Positions 25,203-34,102 of a DNA stretch of 64,000 nucleotides are shown piece by piece. Source of the stretch: Paragemmobacter ruber (GTDB lineage: Bacteria; Pseudomonadota; Alphaproteobacteria; Rhodobacterales; Rhodobacteraceae); NCBI RefSeq assembly GCF_009908315.1, contig NZ_JAAATW010000001.1:558001-622000 (forward strand), given 5' to 3'. A program made the translations under genes and the position numbers. The notes below the pieces were generated by a model. It searched no databases and was not told the origin of the DNA. It saw nothing but the letters and a program-made list of their open reading frames with translations. Positions within the stretch are counted from its first letter, which is position 1; each line of letters begins with the position of its first letter.

Positions 25203-25323
25203 ACCGTCACCAAGGGATCCCCTCGGAGTGGCGGCGTGATACGTCAGGCGGCGGGGGCTGTCCAGTGGGTTTCGGCAGAAAAATCCAACACACGCCTCCT
25301 AAGGCGCCGTTGCGCGCCTTGGA

Positions 25324-25518
25324 TCAATGCGGGCGCGCGCCGGAGGCGGGGTCGGCGTCGTCCTGCGGCCCGGCCGGCGGGTCGCCCTCATCAAGCGGTT
25401 CGGCGGGGATGGCGTAACTGCCCCTGAGCCAGCGGCCAAGGTCCACATCCGCGCAGCGCCGCGAACAGAAGGGGCGGTATTTCGCATCCGCCTCCTTGTT
25501 GCAGATCGGACAGCTCAC
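25324..25518 (-). CDS. yacG: DNA gyrase inhibitor YacG
   Basis: The 64-residue protein has the YacG zinc site CPIC (residues 3-6) and FCSRRC (17-22), followed by DLGRWLRGSYAIPAEP. The family binds gyrase GyrB in E. coli. It overlaps the end of the RNase G-like gene by ATGA and is the last gene of infA-maf-RNase G-yacG, directly before tRNA-Phe. Confidence 0.93.
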   Translation of the reverse strand: MSCPICNKEADAKYRPFCSRRCADVDLGRWLRGSYAIPAEPLDEGDPPAGPQDDADPASGARPH

Positions 25519-26558
25519 ACCACCCCCCCCAGAAGATCGGCCAGCGCCAGACGGTCGCGCTTGCGCGTCATCTCGTACAGGCCCAGCCCCGTCCAGCCCG
25601 CCAGATGGGTTTCCGCCCCTTCCGCCCGGAAGGCAGCCTTCATCACCTGGTCCAGCGTGCCGCGGTCCTTCTTGGGGACCGGCGCGAAATCCACCACCAC
25701 CTGCCCGCCCAGACCCCGCAGCCGCAGCTGGCGCGGCAACTCCCGCGCCGCCGCCACATTGGCCTTCAACGCCGCCGCGGGCGAGGTGTCGGCGCCCGTG
25801 TTCACATCCACCGCCACCAGCGCGCGGGTCGGTTCCACCGTGATATGCCCGCCACCCGGCAAATCCACCCGGGCCGCGCGCAGCGCGTCGATCATCTCCC
25901 AGACGCCAAGATCGGTGAACCCGCCTTCCACCACCTCATCCGGGGGGGGATCGGCCCAGTCGCGCCATGCCGCCTCATGCGCGCCTGGCCCATCGACCAA
26001 AAGCTCCGGCCCCCCCGCCAGATCGGCCGTCACCGCCGCCGCCAGATCCTTCATCGCAAGGATATCCTCGGCCACCGCCGCCTCATCCTCACCCTCGGCG
26101 GCCGACCGCAGGATCAACCCGTGATCGGCGGGCGCCCCCGCCATCGCCTCTTCGGCCAGCGCCTGCAACTCGGCCCGTACGTCCTCATCCCGGATGCGGC
26201 GCGAGATGTTGATCCCCGGCGCCCCCGGCGTCACGATCGCCCAGCGCGACCGGAACAGAAGCCGCGTGGTCACCGGCACGGCCTTGCCGGGTTCCGTAGG
26301 CCCCGTGACCTGCACGATGATCCGCTGCCCCGGCGCCAGCCCCGACACCTGCCGCAGGAACCCGCTGCCCCCCGGCAGCTTCACGAACATGCCGCCCTGC
26401 CCCTTCACGGGCCGATCCGCCACCGCGCGATAGATCGCGCCGGGCAGCACTACATCCCCGGGCGGGTCGATCAGCAGATCCTCCAGCCGCCCGTCTACGA
26501 TCAGCGCCGCCGCCTCGCGCCCGTCGATCCGGTCCAGACAGACCACACGCCCCTTCAT
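25515..26558 (-). CDS. Ribonuclease E/G-family protein, short form
   Basis: The 347-residue protein has RNase E/G catalytic-core features. A reduced S1-like N-terminus (about 1-75) precedes [26 protein letters not shown] (about residue 258) and [11 protein letters not shown]; the last two carry the metal-binding aspartates. It is well short of E. coli RNase G (489 residues). It lacks the CPxCxG zinc-link motif and the C-terminal small domain that mediate tetramerisation, so it may act differently. A full-length RNase E is presumably elsewhere on the chromosome. ATGA overlaps join it to maf upstream and yacG downstream. Confidence 0.85.
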   Translation of the reverse strand: MKGRVVCLDRIDGREAAALIVDGRLEDLLIDPPGDVVLPGAIYRAVADRPVKGQGGMFVKLPGGSGFLRQVSGLAPGQRIIVQVTGPTEPGKAVPVTTRLLFRSRWAIVTPGAPGINISRRIRDEDVRAELQALAEEAMAGAPADHGLILRSAAEGEDEAAVAEDILAMKDLAAAVTADLAGGPELLVDGPGAHEAAWRDWADPPPDEVVEGGFTDLGVWEMIDALRAARVDLPGGGHITVEPTRALVAVDVNTGADTSPAAALKANVAAARELPRQLRLRGLGGQVVVDFAPVPKKDRGTLDQVMKAAFRAEGAETHLAGWTGLGLYEMTRKRDRLALADLLGGVV

Positions 26559-27130
26559 CCCTGCCTCCAGATCGGATAGCCCGCCGCCTGCAACAGCGCC
26601 GCCGTCTCGGCCAAGGGCAGGCCCACGATGCCGGTGAAACTGCCCGAAATCCAGGGGATGAAGGCCCCCGCCGCACCCTGGATGGCATAGGCCCCGGCCT
26701 TGCCCTGCCAGTCGCCGCCCGCCAGGTAGGCATTCAACTCCACATCCGACAGCCGCTTCATCTTCACCGCGCTCACCGACTCGCGCGTCCAGACCCGGTC
26801 ACCCCGGCGCACGGCCACGGCGGTGATCACCTCATGCCGCCGCCCGCCCAGCGCCATCAGAAAGGCCGCCGCCTCGCCCGCGTCGCGCGGCTTGCCAAGG
26901 ATCCGGCGGCCCAGCGCCACGGTCGTATCCGCGCACAACACGATGTCATCAGGCCCCGCCGCCACCGCAGCCGCCTTCTCGCGCGCCAGCCGCGCCGCAT
27001 AGGGCCGCGGCAACTCGCCCTTGCGGGGATCCTCGTCGATATCGGGGGGAAGGATGGCATCGGGCACGATGCCCAGTTGCGCCAGAAGTTCCTTCCGGCG
27101 CGGGCTGCCCGATCCGAGGATCAGCTTCAC
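26555..27130 (-). CDS. maf: Maf-family nucleoside triphosphate pyrophosphatase
   Basis: The 191-residue protein has the Maf signature [15 protein letters not shown] at residues 6-20. It is followed by [21 protein letters not shown] (about 65-85) and the [20 protein letters not shown] block near 145. Members hydrolyse dTTP/UTP or modified nucleotides to monophosphates. The start overlaps the infA stop by 4 bases and the stop overlaps the RNase start, within a conserved operon. Confidence 0.92.
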   Translation of the reverse strand: MKLILGSGSPRRKELLAQLGIVPDAILPPDIDEDPRKGELPRPYAARLAREKAAAVAAGPDDIVLCADTTVALGRRILGKPRDAGEAAAFLMALGGRRHEVITAVAVRRGDRVWTRESVSAVKMKRLSDVELNAYLAGGDWQGKAGAYAIQGAAGAFIPWISGSFTGIVGLPLAETAALLQAAGYPIWRQG

Positions 27131-27345
27131 TTGAAGCGATAGTTGATGCGACCCTTCGACAGGTCGTAGGGCGTCATTTCCACCTGCACCTTGTCGCCCG
27201 CCAGAACGCGGATGCGGTTCTTGCGCATCTTGCCTGCCATCACGGCGATCAGTTCATGGCCGTTATCCAGCTCGACCCTGAATGTCGCGTTCGGCAGGAG
27301 TTCCTTCACGACACCGGGGAATTCGAGGATATCTTCCTTGGCCAT
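27127..27345 (-). CDS. infA: Translation initiation factor IF-1
   Basis: The 72-residue product [20 protein letters not shown] with [24 protein letters not shown] is a canonical S1/OB-fold IF-1 ending in GRINYRFK. It binds the 30S A-site during initiation. The ATG at 27345 has a CGGAG ribosome-binding site. It begins the infA-maf-RNase G-yacG operon. Confidence 0.98.
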   Translation of the reverse strand: MAKEDILEFPGVVKELLPNATFRVELDNGHELIAVMAGKMRKNRIRVLAGDKVQVEMTPYDLSKGRINYRFK

Positions 27346-27457
27346 GTTCACTCCGAATAGGGTTGTGGCCCGCAAGCAGTGCTCGCAGGCTCCGGGCAAG
27401 GGTAATGCGCCTCTACGCCTGATTTTTCAAGGGGCAAATGCGGCCCGCGTCACGGCA

Positions 27458-29311
27458 TCACACCAGCAGGATGTCGCCCTGCAACGCGGCCACCCGGTTC
27501 ACGCCGATCACCACCAGCACATCCGCACCGCCAAAGTCGAACACGATGCGATCCGCCTCCGCCCGTGCCAGCGCGCGCAGATCGGCCCAGTCCGCCCCGG
27601 GACCGATCAGATCGGCCTCGATCGTGATGCGGTCCACCCCATCGGCAAAATCCGTGATGACGTCCCGCCCCGCGGTGTAGACGAACACATCCGCCCCGGC
27701 CCCGCCGCCCAGACGGTCGCTCCCCGCCCCGCCGTCCAGCCGGTCCGCGCCGCCCGCGCCCGACAGGATGTCATTGCCCAGACCGCCTCGCAGATCATCC
27801 GCACCGGCAAGGCCGGACAGACGGTCCCGCCCCGCATCGCCCGTCAGGCGGTCCTGCCCGTCGCCGCCATACAGCCGGTCATTCCCCCCACCGCCCGACA
27901 GCGTGTCGTCCCCGGTATTGCCCCACAGGGCATTCCCCGCGCCGTTCCCCGTCACGCTGTCATCGCCGCGCCCGGCCTCGAAGTTCTCGATCACCGTTCC
28001 ACGGGCGATGAACAGGTTGCCCGCCCCGCCCATCACGCTCGATCGGCCCTCCGACAGAAGCGTGACCACTTGATCGCTTGCATCTCCCGTCAGGCGGATC
28101 GTATCGCGCCCGCCCTCGTCAAAAAGGGTCAGGGCCAGATCCGCCATCTCCCTGCCGCCCGCAAAGATATCGGCAAAGAACTGGCCCAGAAAATTCGTCA
28201 GCGTCGTGCCCTCGCCCCAGACGGTATTGCCCGCCGTCGCCCCGCCCGCCGCCGCGCCGTAAAGGTTCTGGATCGCCACGATATCGGCGGCCATCGTCGT
28301 CAGCAGGCTGGCATATCCGCTGGGATCATTGGTGTTCACGTCCTGATTGAAATACGACATGACCGACGCAGACCAGCTGTCGTTCACGAAATCCGCATCC
28401 ACCTCATAGCTGGCCGAGACGTTATAGCCGCCCTGATGCCCCAAGCCCAGCGCATGGCCGATCTCATGCACATAGGTCTGGAAGCTGTAGCCGTCATAGC
28501 CCGTGCCATAGGCGGCCAGCCAGTCCAACCCGACATTGACCCGCGCAGACAGGATGTTCCCCCGCGACAGGGTCGAATTCGCAAAGGCCCCGGGCTCCGT
28601 ATCGTCAAAGACGATATCGGCGCTCAGGCGCGGGCCGACCCGAAAGTCGATGTCGGCCACCATCTCCCACGCCTCCATCGCCCACAGCGCAAGCTGCCGA
28701 CCCGCCGCCGTAAGCCCGGAGAGGTCATAGGTGATGATGTTGCTGGCAGCCGTGTCGAAGGCCCGGCCGCTTGATCCGAAGCTTTGCCAATAGCCGTCCG
28801 TCAGGAATGCCGCCAGTTCATCAAGGCTCGCCGCGGCGGGCGTGGGGATCACCGCCTCGCGAATGGTCAGGCGGTAATCCCCCGTCTGACTTGCGTCAAA
28901 GCCGCTTGCAGACAGGTAATAGGTGTCCGTGGTCGGCGCGACAAAGATCAGTTGGGAATACAAACCCACCGCATCGTCGTTGAACTGAAGCAGGTTGCCC
29001 CCTTCATCCAGCACGGTAAGGAAAGTGTCGGCAAGGGGGGTCGTGCCATATCCGCTCAGGTCGATCTGATAGGCCTGCCCCGCCTCCAGCGTCACGGCAA
29101 CCAGATCGAAATCATCAATGCTCAGCCGCCCCAGAAACTCGTCACCCACCTCGATCACCACGCCCGGGGCGGGCGGCACGATGTCCGGCGCATCGCCGAT
29201 CTCCCGAACGGTCGCCGCCACGGGCGGCCCATCCGTCCCGCCGATCGTGACGCGCGGGTCCGAAAACCCGCAGCGCTTCTCGATCACCGCGGCAAAACAC
29301 ATCGTACACAT
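27458..29311 (-). CDS. Serralysin-like M10 metalloprotease with RTX repeats
   Basis: The 617-residue secreted protein has an N-terminal beta-rich pre-peptidase-type domain (about 45-155, SIDDFDLVAVTLEAGQAYQI). The metzincin site VHEIGHALGLGHQGG lies near residue 280 with a Met-turn SVMSYF about 45 residues later. Many RTX nonapeptides follow (about 440-580, GGGGNDRLYGGDGQDRLTGD). The C-terminus, ending AALQGDILLV, is hydrophobic as in type I secretion substrates. No Sec signal peptide is present, in accord with T1SS. It is predicted to be an extracellular calcium-stabilised zinc protease. The start codon is uncertain by three codons (Met1 or Met4). No inhibitor or T1SS transporter gene is adjacent. 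Confidence 0.9.
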   Translation of the reverse strand: MCTMCFAAVIEKRCGFSDPRVTIGGTDGPPVAATVREIGDAPDIVPPAPGVVIEVGDEFLGRLSIDDFDLVAVTLEAGQAYQIDLSGYGTTPLADTFLTVLDEGGNLLQFNDDAVGLYSQLIFVAPTTDTYYLSASGFDASQTGDYRLTIREAVIPTPAAASLDELAAFLTDGYWQSFGSSGRAFDTAASNIITYDLSGLTAAGRQLALWAMEAWEMVADIDFRVGPRLSADIVFDDTEPGAFANSTLSRGNILSARVNVGLDWLAAYGTGYDGYSFQTYVHEIGHALGLGHQGGYNVSASYEVDADFVNDSWSASVMSYFNQDVNTNDPSGYASLLTTMAADIVAIQNLYGAAAGGATAGNTVWGEGTTLTNFLGQFFADIFAGGREMADLALTLFDEGGRDTIRLTGDASDQVVTLLSEGRSSVMGGAGNLFIARGTVIENFEAGRGDDSVTGNGAGNALWGNTGDDTLSGGGGNDRLYGGDGQDRLTGDAGRDRLSGLAGADDLRGGLGNDILSGAGGADRLDGGAGSDRLGGGAGADVFVYTAGRDVITDFADGVDRITIEADLIGPGADWADLRALARAEADRIVFDFGGADVLVVIGVNRVAALQGDILLV

Positions 29312-29369
29312 CGTTCACTCACCCAAGCACTGAAACGCCAAACCGTTCTGCAAATCGAACCCGGCCCCC

Positions 29370-29762
29370 TCACGGCGGGGGCGTCGCCCGCACCAGATCA
29401 GAGGCAAGCCGCTCTGGCCAATCGGGCAAAAGGGGGCCGTCCATCGCCATGATCTCCACCTCCGGCCCCGGTGCAGCCGCCGCACCCCAGCGCAACCGCG
29501 CAACCACCCGCTCCGGCCGCATCAGCAGAACCTCCACGACCGCCGCCGTCTCGTCGGCCGCGCGCCCATCCCCGGCAAGGATCGCGCCGACCGCCTGACA
29601 CAGAGCGTCGGCCCCGGGCATGTCCACCCCCGCCGCCGCGGCGCAGGTCACGCCTGCCATGGCCTTCCCCGCACCCGCCCATGCGACAGACGCCACCATC
29701 AACCCCACCGCACAGCGCCGCGCCACACTGCCAGAGGACCGACCCTCGCCACATCCACCCAT
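29370..29762 (-). CDS. Hypothetical exported protein
   Basis: The frame encodes 130 residues with a signal-peptide-like hydrophobic stretch ending AGAGKAMAG near residue 37. A small Ala-rich domain with two cysteines (VTCAAAAG, ADALCQAV) and an EVLLMRPERVVARLRW strand follows. It may start at the internal Met (29699), which would put the hydrophobic stretch at the N-terminus. No family recognised. Support is the signal peptide and the lack of a competing gene; the high GC leaves some risk that it is spurious. Confidence 0.45.
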   Translation of the reverse strand: MGGCGEGRSSGSVARRCAVGLMVASVAWAGAGKAMAGVTCAAAAGVDMPGADALCQAVGAILAGDGRAADETAAVVEVLLMRPERVVARLRWGAAAAPGPEVEIMAMDGPLLPDWPERLASDLVRATPPP

Positions 29763-29865
29763 GCCACCCGCACCCGGCCTCAGCCCTGCCCTCGCGCCGA
29801 GCCTAGCATGAACGGCATCCCGATCAATTCCCGGTTGCTACCCGCGCAGGACCGCAACCCTGCGG

Positions 29866-30735
29866 TCAGGCCCGCGCCACGCGGTCGGCCTGTTCGTCCC
29901 AGTGCAGGTGATTGAGAACCCCACCCTCCCGCCGCACCCTGTGCACGGCGGCAAGGTCCACCTCCGCCACCGCCCAGCCCGGCGCGTTCAGCGCCGTCTC
30001 GGTGAATATCCCCGTCGCCGGAAAGCCCCGGTCCGGCGGGCCATAGATCGCCGCCGCCCCCACATTCTCATCCACCGCCGGGCACCACGGCGCCAGCCCC
30101 ACCGTGGGCGAATGAACCGTGATGCATTGGTTTTCCAGCGCGCGCGCCATGGCCCCCACCCGCACCCGCGTGAAACCGGCCAGCGAATCCGTGCAGGACG
30201 GCACCAGAAGGATCTCTGCCCCGGCCTCGGCCAGCCGCCGCGCCAACAAGGGAAACTCGCTGTCATAGCAGATCAGCACCCCGATCCGGCCGATGGCTGT
30301 GTCAAACACCGGCAGCCCCGCGCCGGGTTCCACGAACCACGTCTCGCGCTCGAACCGGGTCATGATCTGCTTGTCCTGATGCCCGACGATGCCCTGCGGC
30401 CCGTACAGCGTGGCCCGGTTCACGGGCCGCTCCCCCCCGCCGCCAAAGACCGGCCCCGACGCACCAAGGATATGCACCCCATGCGCCGCCGCCAGCCGCA
30501 GATGCAGGCCATCCACCGCCTCGCGCCAGCGCGCCACCTCAACCAGCGCCCGCTCCAGATCAGCCGCCACCGCCGCCCCACCCAACGAGGCCAGCTCCAT
30601 CGCGCCGTATTCCGGAAACACCAGCAGGTCCGCCCCCTGCGCCACCGCCTGCCCGACCCACTCTGTCAGCTTCGCCTCATAGACGGCGAAATCGGGCAGG
30701 AAATCCAGCGGATAGGCAGCAGCGGCAATCTTCAT
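29866..30735 (-). CDS. Carbon-nitrogen hydrolase (nitrilase superfamily)
   Basis: The 289-residue enzyme carries the nitrilase triad. Glu lies in VFPEYGAMEL (about residue 43), Lys in HQDKQIMTRFE (about 121) and the nucleophile Cys in GVLICYDSEFP (about 155). It probably hydrolyses an amide in the cytosol; substrate unknown. It lies downstream of, and in the same direction as, the TetR gene but 71 bases away, so co-regulation is possible. The start is the only reasonable ATG. Confidence 0.88.
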   Translation of the reverse strand: MKIAAAAYPLDFLPDFAVYEAKLTEWVGQAVAQGADLLVFPEYGAMELASLGGAAVAADLERALVEVARWREAVDGLHLRLAAAHGVHILGASGPVFGGGGERPVNRATLYGPQGIVGHQDKQIMTRFERETWFVEPGAGLPVFDTAIGRIGVLICYDSEFPLLARRLAEAGAEILLVPSCTDSLAGFTRVRVGAMARALENQCITVHSPTVGLAPWCPAVDENVGAAAIYGPPDRGFPATGIFTETALNAPGWAVAEVDLAAVHRVRREGGVLNHLHWDEQADRVARA

Positions 30736-30806
30736 CGGGCAAGGCCCCCTTCGACGAAAGGATCAGGCCCCCTCTCTGCCAGCCTTCGCCGCGCAGGGCA
30801 AATCCT

Positions 30807-31442
30807 TCACGCCCCCGCACGCGTCCCAGCATCCCCCGGAAACGCCCGCATCGCACATTCCGCCATCGCCAGCAGCGCCTCACGCGGCATCCCGTCGCGC
30901 GCCAGCACGGATACACCCTGCATCACACCCATCATCAGCGCCGCCAGCGCCGCCGCATCGGTCCCCGCAGGCAAGGCCCCCTCCGCCACATCCCGCGCGA
31001 TCCGCGCCTCCAGCCGCCGCAGAATCTCACCTCGTACCGCCGATACCGCCGCCTGCACCTCAACCGCCGATGCCGACACGCTGGCCGTAGCGCTTGTCAT
31101 CAGACAGCCGGGCGGCGTCGCCTCGCCCGTCATCTTCTGCACCGCCCCGAACAGCAGATCCCACGCTGCCGCCCGCGCTGTCGGGGCCGCATCCAGCCGC
31201 GCCTGCACCGCCTCCATCGGGCCGACATACAGCTCCATCGCCTCCAAAAAAAGGCGCCGCTTGTCGCCAAAGGCGGTGTAAAGGCTGGGGGCCGTCACCC
31301 CCATCGCCGCCGTCAGATCGCTGATCGACGTGCTTTCATAGCCATGCCGCCAGAAGGCCAGCATGGCCTTCTCCAAGGCCGCTTGCCGGTCAAAGGACAG
31401 GGGCCTTCCGCCCCGGCGCATGGGTGCAGCAGCAGATTTCAT
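30807..31442 (-). CDS. TetR-family repressor
   Basis: The 211-residue protein has an N-terminal TetR HTH (AFWRHGYESTSISDLTAAMG and APSLYTAFGDKRRLF, about 25-65). An AcrR-type C-terminal ligand domain contains PPGCLMTSAT. It is transcribed divergently from the aldo-keto reductase. Two related operator copies lie between and across the start codons (31437-31459 and 31491-31514), so the repressor probably controls both genes. I start it at the ATG at 31442; an upstream GTG at 31451 is also in frame. Neither has a good ribosome-binding site, and the first operator overlaps the start. The inducer is unknown, though likely an electrophile or reductase substrate. Confidence 0.88.
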   Translation of the reverse strand: MKSAAAPMRRGGRPLSFDRQAALEKAMLAFWRHGYESTSISDLTAAMGVTAPSLYTAFGDKRRLFLEAMELYVGPMEAVQARLDAAPTARAAAWDLLFGAVQKMTGEATPPGCLMTSATASVSASAVEVQAAVSAVRGEILRRLEARIARDVAEGALPAGTDAAALAALMMGVMQGVSVLARDGMPREALLAMAECAMRAFPGDAGTRAGA

Positions 31443-31459
31443 AACGATCACTATTAAAC
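31437..31459. promoter_or_regulatory. Operator copy 2 of the TetR/AKR promoter
   Basis: This 23-bp segment matches the strong palindrome at 31492-31514 at 20 of 23 positions (TTTCATAACG on the left, CTAT-AAAC on the right). It overlaps the TetR start codon. The copies are 55 bp apart start to start, about five helical turns. Confidence 0.6.
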
Positions 31460-31490
31460 CGATTGACCCCGGCAGACAAGGAGCCTAGCC

Positions 31491-31514
31491 GTTTCATAAC
31501 GTTCGCTATGAAAC
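31491..31514. promoter_or_regulatory. Palindromic operator of the TetR/AKR promoter
   Basis: Perfect 8-bp arms GTTTCATA and TATGAAAC are separated by an 8-bp spacer. The site lies 10 bases upstream of the aldo-keto reductase ATG, so binding would block its transcription. This is the usual TetR-family arrangement. Confidence 0.75.
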
Positions 31515-31524
31515 AGGATGCCCC

Positions 31525-32622
31525 ATGCCCCTCACCGCTTATCGCACCCTCGGCCGCTCGGGCCTTGTGGTCAGCCCCCTCGCCCTTGGCACCATGACCT
31601 TCGGCCCCGGCGGCTGGAACGCCGATGACACCGCCGCCCGCGCCATCTTCGACGCCTACCGCGATGCGGGCGGCAACTTCATCGACACGGCCGACATCTA
31701 TTCCGGTGGCGAAAGCGAGGCGCTGGTGGGCCGTTTCCTGCGTGACACCCGGTCACGCGATGACATGGTCCTCGCCACCAAGTTCGGCTTCAACGCCAGT
31801 GCAAGCCCGCTTGAAACCCAATCCGGGCGCGGCCATCCCCATGCGGGCGGCGCAGGGGCCAAGAACATCCACCGCGCGCTCGACGCCTCGCTCCGCCGCC
31901 TGCAAACCGATCACATCGACCTCTACTGGATGCACATCTGGGACGGCGTCACCCCGGTGGAGGAAATCGTCCAGACCCTTGGCGATCTCGTCCGCGCCGG
32001 CAAGATCCGCTACTACGCCCTGTCCGACATGCCTGCCTGGCTGGCGATGAAGGCCGCCACCATCGCCACCGAACGCCGCATCCCCGGCCCCATCGCAATT
32101 CAGGTGGAATACTCGCTCGTCGCCCGCGATGTTGAGGCCGAACATATCCCTGCCGCGCGCGAGGCAGGGATGGGCGTCATGCCATGGAGCCCGCTCGCCG
32201 GTGGCTTTCTCACCGGCAAATACCGCCGCGGCGACACGGCAAACACAGGCCGCCTCTCCGGCCCCAACCCCTTTGGCGACAGTAAGTTCACCCCCCGCAA
32301 CTGGGATATCCTCGACACCCTGCGCGACGTGGCGCAGGAACAGGATCGCCCCCCGGCCCAGATCGCGCTGGCCCAGATCGCGCTGGCCTGGGTCATGGCC
32401 CGCCCCGGCGTTACCTCCACCCTGATCGGCGCCAGCAGCCCGGCGCAACTGGCCGCCAATATCGCGGCCAGCGATGTGATCCTTACCGCCGATCAGATGG
32501 CCCGCCTCGATGCAGCCAGCGCCCCGGCCCCCGGCTTTTCCGCCTCACTCACGCATCCCGCCCTGCGCCAGATGATCTTTGGCGGCAACGATGTCACGGG
32601 CTGGCAAGACAGCCCGGCCTGA
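31525..32622 (+). CDS. Aldo/keto reductase
   Basis: The 365-residue protein has a TIM-barrel AKR fold with RTLGRSGLVVSPLALGTMTFG and the catalytic Asp and Tyr in NFIDTADIYSGGESE (about residues 52-66). Lys lies in LATKFGF (about 88) and His in LYWMHIWDG (about 135). NADPH-binding residues appear in the later GASSPAQLAANI segment. It reduces aldehydes or ketones in the cytosol. It carries an insertion of about 20 residues (NASASPLETQSGRGHPHAGG) seen in the YghZ-like branch. It is divergent from its TetR gene, with the operator immediately upstream. Confidence 0.9.
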   Translation: MPLTAYRTLGRSGLVVSPLALGTMTFGPGGWNADDTAARAIFDAYRDAGGNFIDTADIYSGGESEALVGRFLRDTRSRDDMVLATKFGFNASASPLETQSGRGHPHAGGAGAKNIHRALDASLRRLQTDHIDLYWMHIWDGVTPVEEIVQTLGDLVRAGKIRYYALSDMPAWLAMKAATIATERRIPGPIAIQVEYSLVARDVEAEHIPAAREAGMGVMPWSPLAGGFLTGKYRRGDTANTGRLSGPNPFGDSKFTPRNWDILDTLRDVAQEQDRPPAQIALAQIALAWVMARPGVTSTLIGASSPAQLAANIAASDVILTADQMARLDAASAPAPGFSASLTHPALRQMIFGGNDVTGWQDSPA

Positions 32623-32667
32623 CAGGAAACCTGGCCGCGTGCCCCGCACCGCGCCCTCGATCCCAAC

Positions 32668-32704
32668 AAAAAACCGGGCCGCGGTGCCTTGCACCGCGGC
32701 CCGG
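32668..32704 (-). terminator. Rho-independent terminator of the glycine-zipper lipoprotein gene
   Basis: A perfect 14-bp stem (CCGGGCCGCGGTGC / GCACCGCGGCCCGG) has a 3-nt loop and, on the minus strand, a six-T run immediately after. It lies 37 bases after the stop of the minus-strand gene and 45 bases after the plus-strand reductase stop, so the stem may also halt rightward transcription. Confidence 0.85.
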
Positions 32705-32741
32705 CCTTGCCTCATCCGGCATCTCAACCGGGCATGCAACC

Positions 32742-33002
32742 TTACTGGCAGCGCGCCACGTAGCGGCGGCCGTAGGCATCCTGATAGATACAGTCATTGG
32801 GCGTATTGGCCCGGCCGATCAGGTTCCCGGCCACGCCGCCCACGGCGGCGCCAATGATCGCGCCTTCCACGCGGTCATCGGAATCCGACACCGCCGCCCC
32901 AAGCACCGCGCCCGTCGCGGCCCCGCCCAGCGTGGCCTGATCCGCGGGAACACATGCCGCGGCGCCAAGGCCGAGAAGTGCAAGAAGGATCGTCTTTTTC
33001 AT
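32742..33002 (-). CDS. Glycine-zipper outer-membrane lipoprotein
   Basis: The 86-residue product has a lipoprotein signal peptide MKKTILLALLGLGAAAC with lipid-bearing Cys17. A glycine-zipper region GGAATGAVLGAAVSDSDD and EGAIIGAAVGGVAGNLIGRA follows, with a short tail containing a Cys pair (DCIYQDAYGRRYVARC). It is probably anchored in the outer membrane and may influence envelope stability; function unknown. The ATG at 33002 is chosen because it begins the signal peptide. A strong terminator follows at 32668-32704. Confidence 0.8.
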   Translation of the reverse strand: MKKTILLALLGLGAAACVPADQATLGGAATGAVLGAAVSDSDDRVEGAIIGAAVGGVAGNLIGRANTPNDCIYQDAYGRRYVARCQ

Positions 33003-33271
33003 CGCAATGCCTCGATTGGAGTACGTCATCTTATGTAACCTCCGAATGTTTCACCTTTCGTCCCTCGCACCCTTCCGCAACAGGCGGCGGGGCGCAGGCG
33101 GCGTCCGGCATGGGTCGAATATAGCCCTCGAAATCCGCCCCGCAACAATCCGCCCCGCCGCCATCCGAAAACTGCCCATTTCTCGCCGATCGCTGCAGAA
33201 AGGCCAAGAAAACAAGGCGCTGGCGCATCTCTCTGGCGCGCAGCAGGCGGGCGGAAACCCGCTGCCCCCTG

Positions 33272-34102
33272 TCAGCGCGCGGTGGCGGTGGCAGATTCGT
33301 CCCCCACCTCAGCCCCCGCCAGATGCGCCAGAAGATGCCGGATGCAGGCCCGGCCATAGGCCGCGTTCATGTGGCTGTGATCGCCCCGCGCGCCCGGCGC
33401 ATCGGGGTTTACCCCGCCGCCCCCCGCAGCCAGATACCCCGCCCGCGTCAACGCGCCCGCCCCGGCCACATCCGGCGGCGGGGCGATGAACGCGACCCCC
33501 GCCTCCCGCGCCCGCACCGCCAGCCGGTCGGCATAGCGCATCAGGAACGCGCGGGCGGCCTCCGGACATGCGGCCGCGTCCCGCCATGGCGCATAAAGGG
33601 GATGGGTGCTGCGCAGGCAGGTCTCGGCATAGATCGGGCGGCCGAAGACGACGGTCCGCCCCGCCATCCGGGGCGGCAGGGGCCACGCGGCACAGGTCTC
33701 GGCGCAGGCTTCCGCAAAGGCCGCCTCCACGAAGCCCGCGCTGAACAGCGCGCGCGCTCCGTCACGCACCGCAGGCCCCATGCCGGGGGCATCCCCCAGC
33801 GCGGCAAAGCCCATCGCCCGCTCCGGCGCCCAGGACAGCCCGACACAGACGGCGACATCGGCATCGGCAGGGTGGCACTCCACCTGTCCCGCATTGATCG
33901 CGCGGACCCGGTCCAACTCCTCTGCCGTGACCGACCGCCGCGCCGCAAACCGGCCCGAGGCGCGGAAACGATACCGCTGAAAGATCCGCTCCGGTAGGCT
34001 GAAGAACGCCATCTCAAGCGCCGGTCGCCCCTCCGTCCAGCCCTCCCACGCCGCCTGCCACGCGGCGACATGGGAATTGCCGTAGACAAGAACCCGCCTC
34101 AT
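33272..34102 (-). CDS. SGNH-like hydrolase-fold protein
   Basis: The 276-residue protein begins MRRVLVYGNSHVAAW, which fits the SGNH block I position (GNSH in place of GDSx). It ends with DHSHMNAAYGRACIRHLLAHL, which fits the block V Asp-x-x-His of the fold. No signal peptide is seen. Specificity is unknown; glycan or lipid O-acyl esters are typical of the fold. Its start overlaps the GSCFA gene stop by ATGA, so the two probably work together. Family membership rests on two short motifs only. Confidence 0.6.
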   Translation of the reverse strand: MRRVLVYGNSHVAAWQAAWEGWTEGRPALEMAFFSLPERIFQRYRFRASGRFAARRSVTAEELDRVRAINAGQVECHPADADVAVCVGLSWAPERAMGFAALGDAPGMGPAVRDGARALFSAGFVEAAFAEACAETCAAWPLPPRMAGRTVVFGRPIYAETCLRSTHPLYAPWRDAAACPEAARAFLMRYADRLAVRAREAGVAFIAPPPDVAGAGALTRAGYLAAGGGGVNPDAPGARGDHSHMNAAYGRACIRHLLAHLAGAEVGDESATATAR

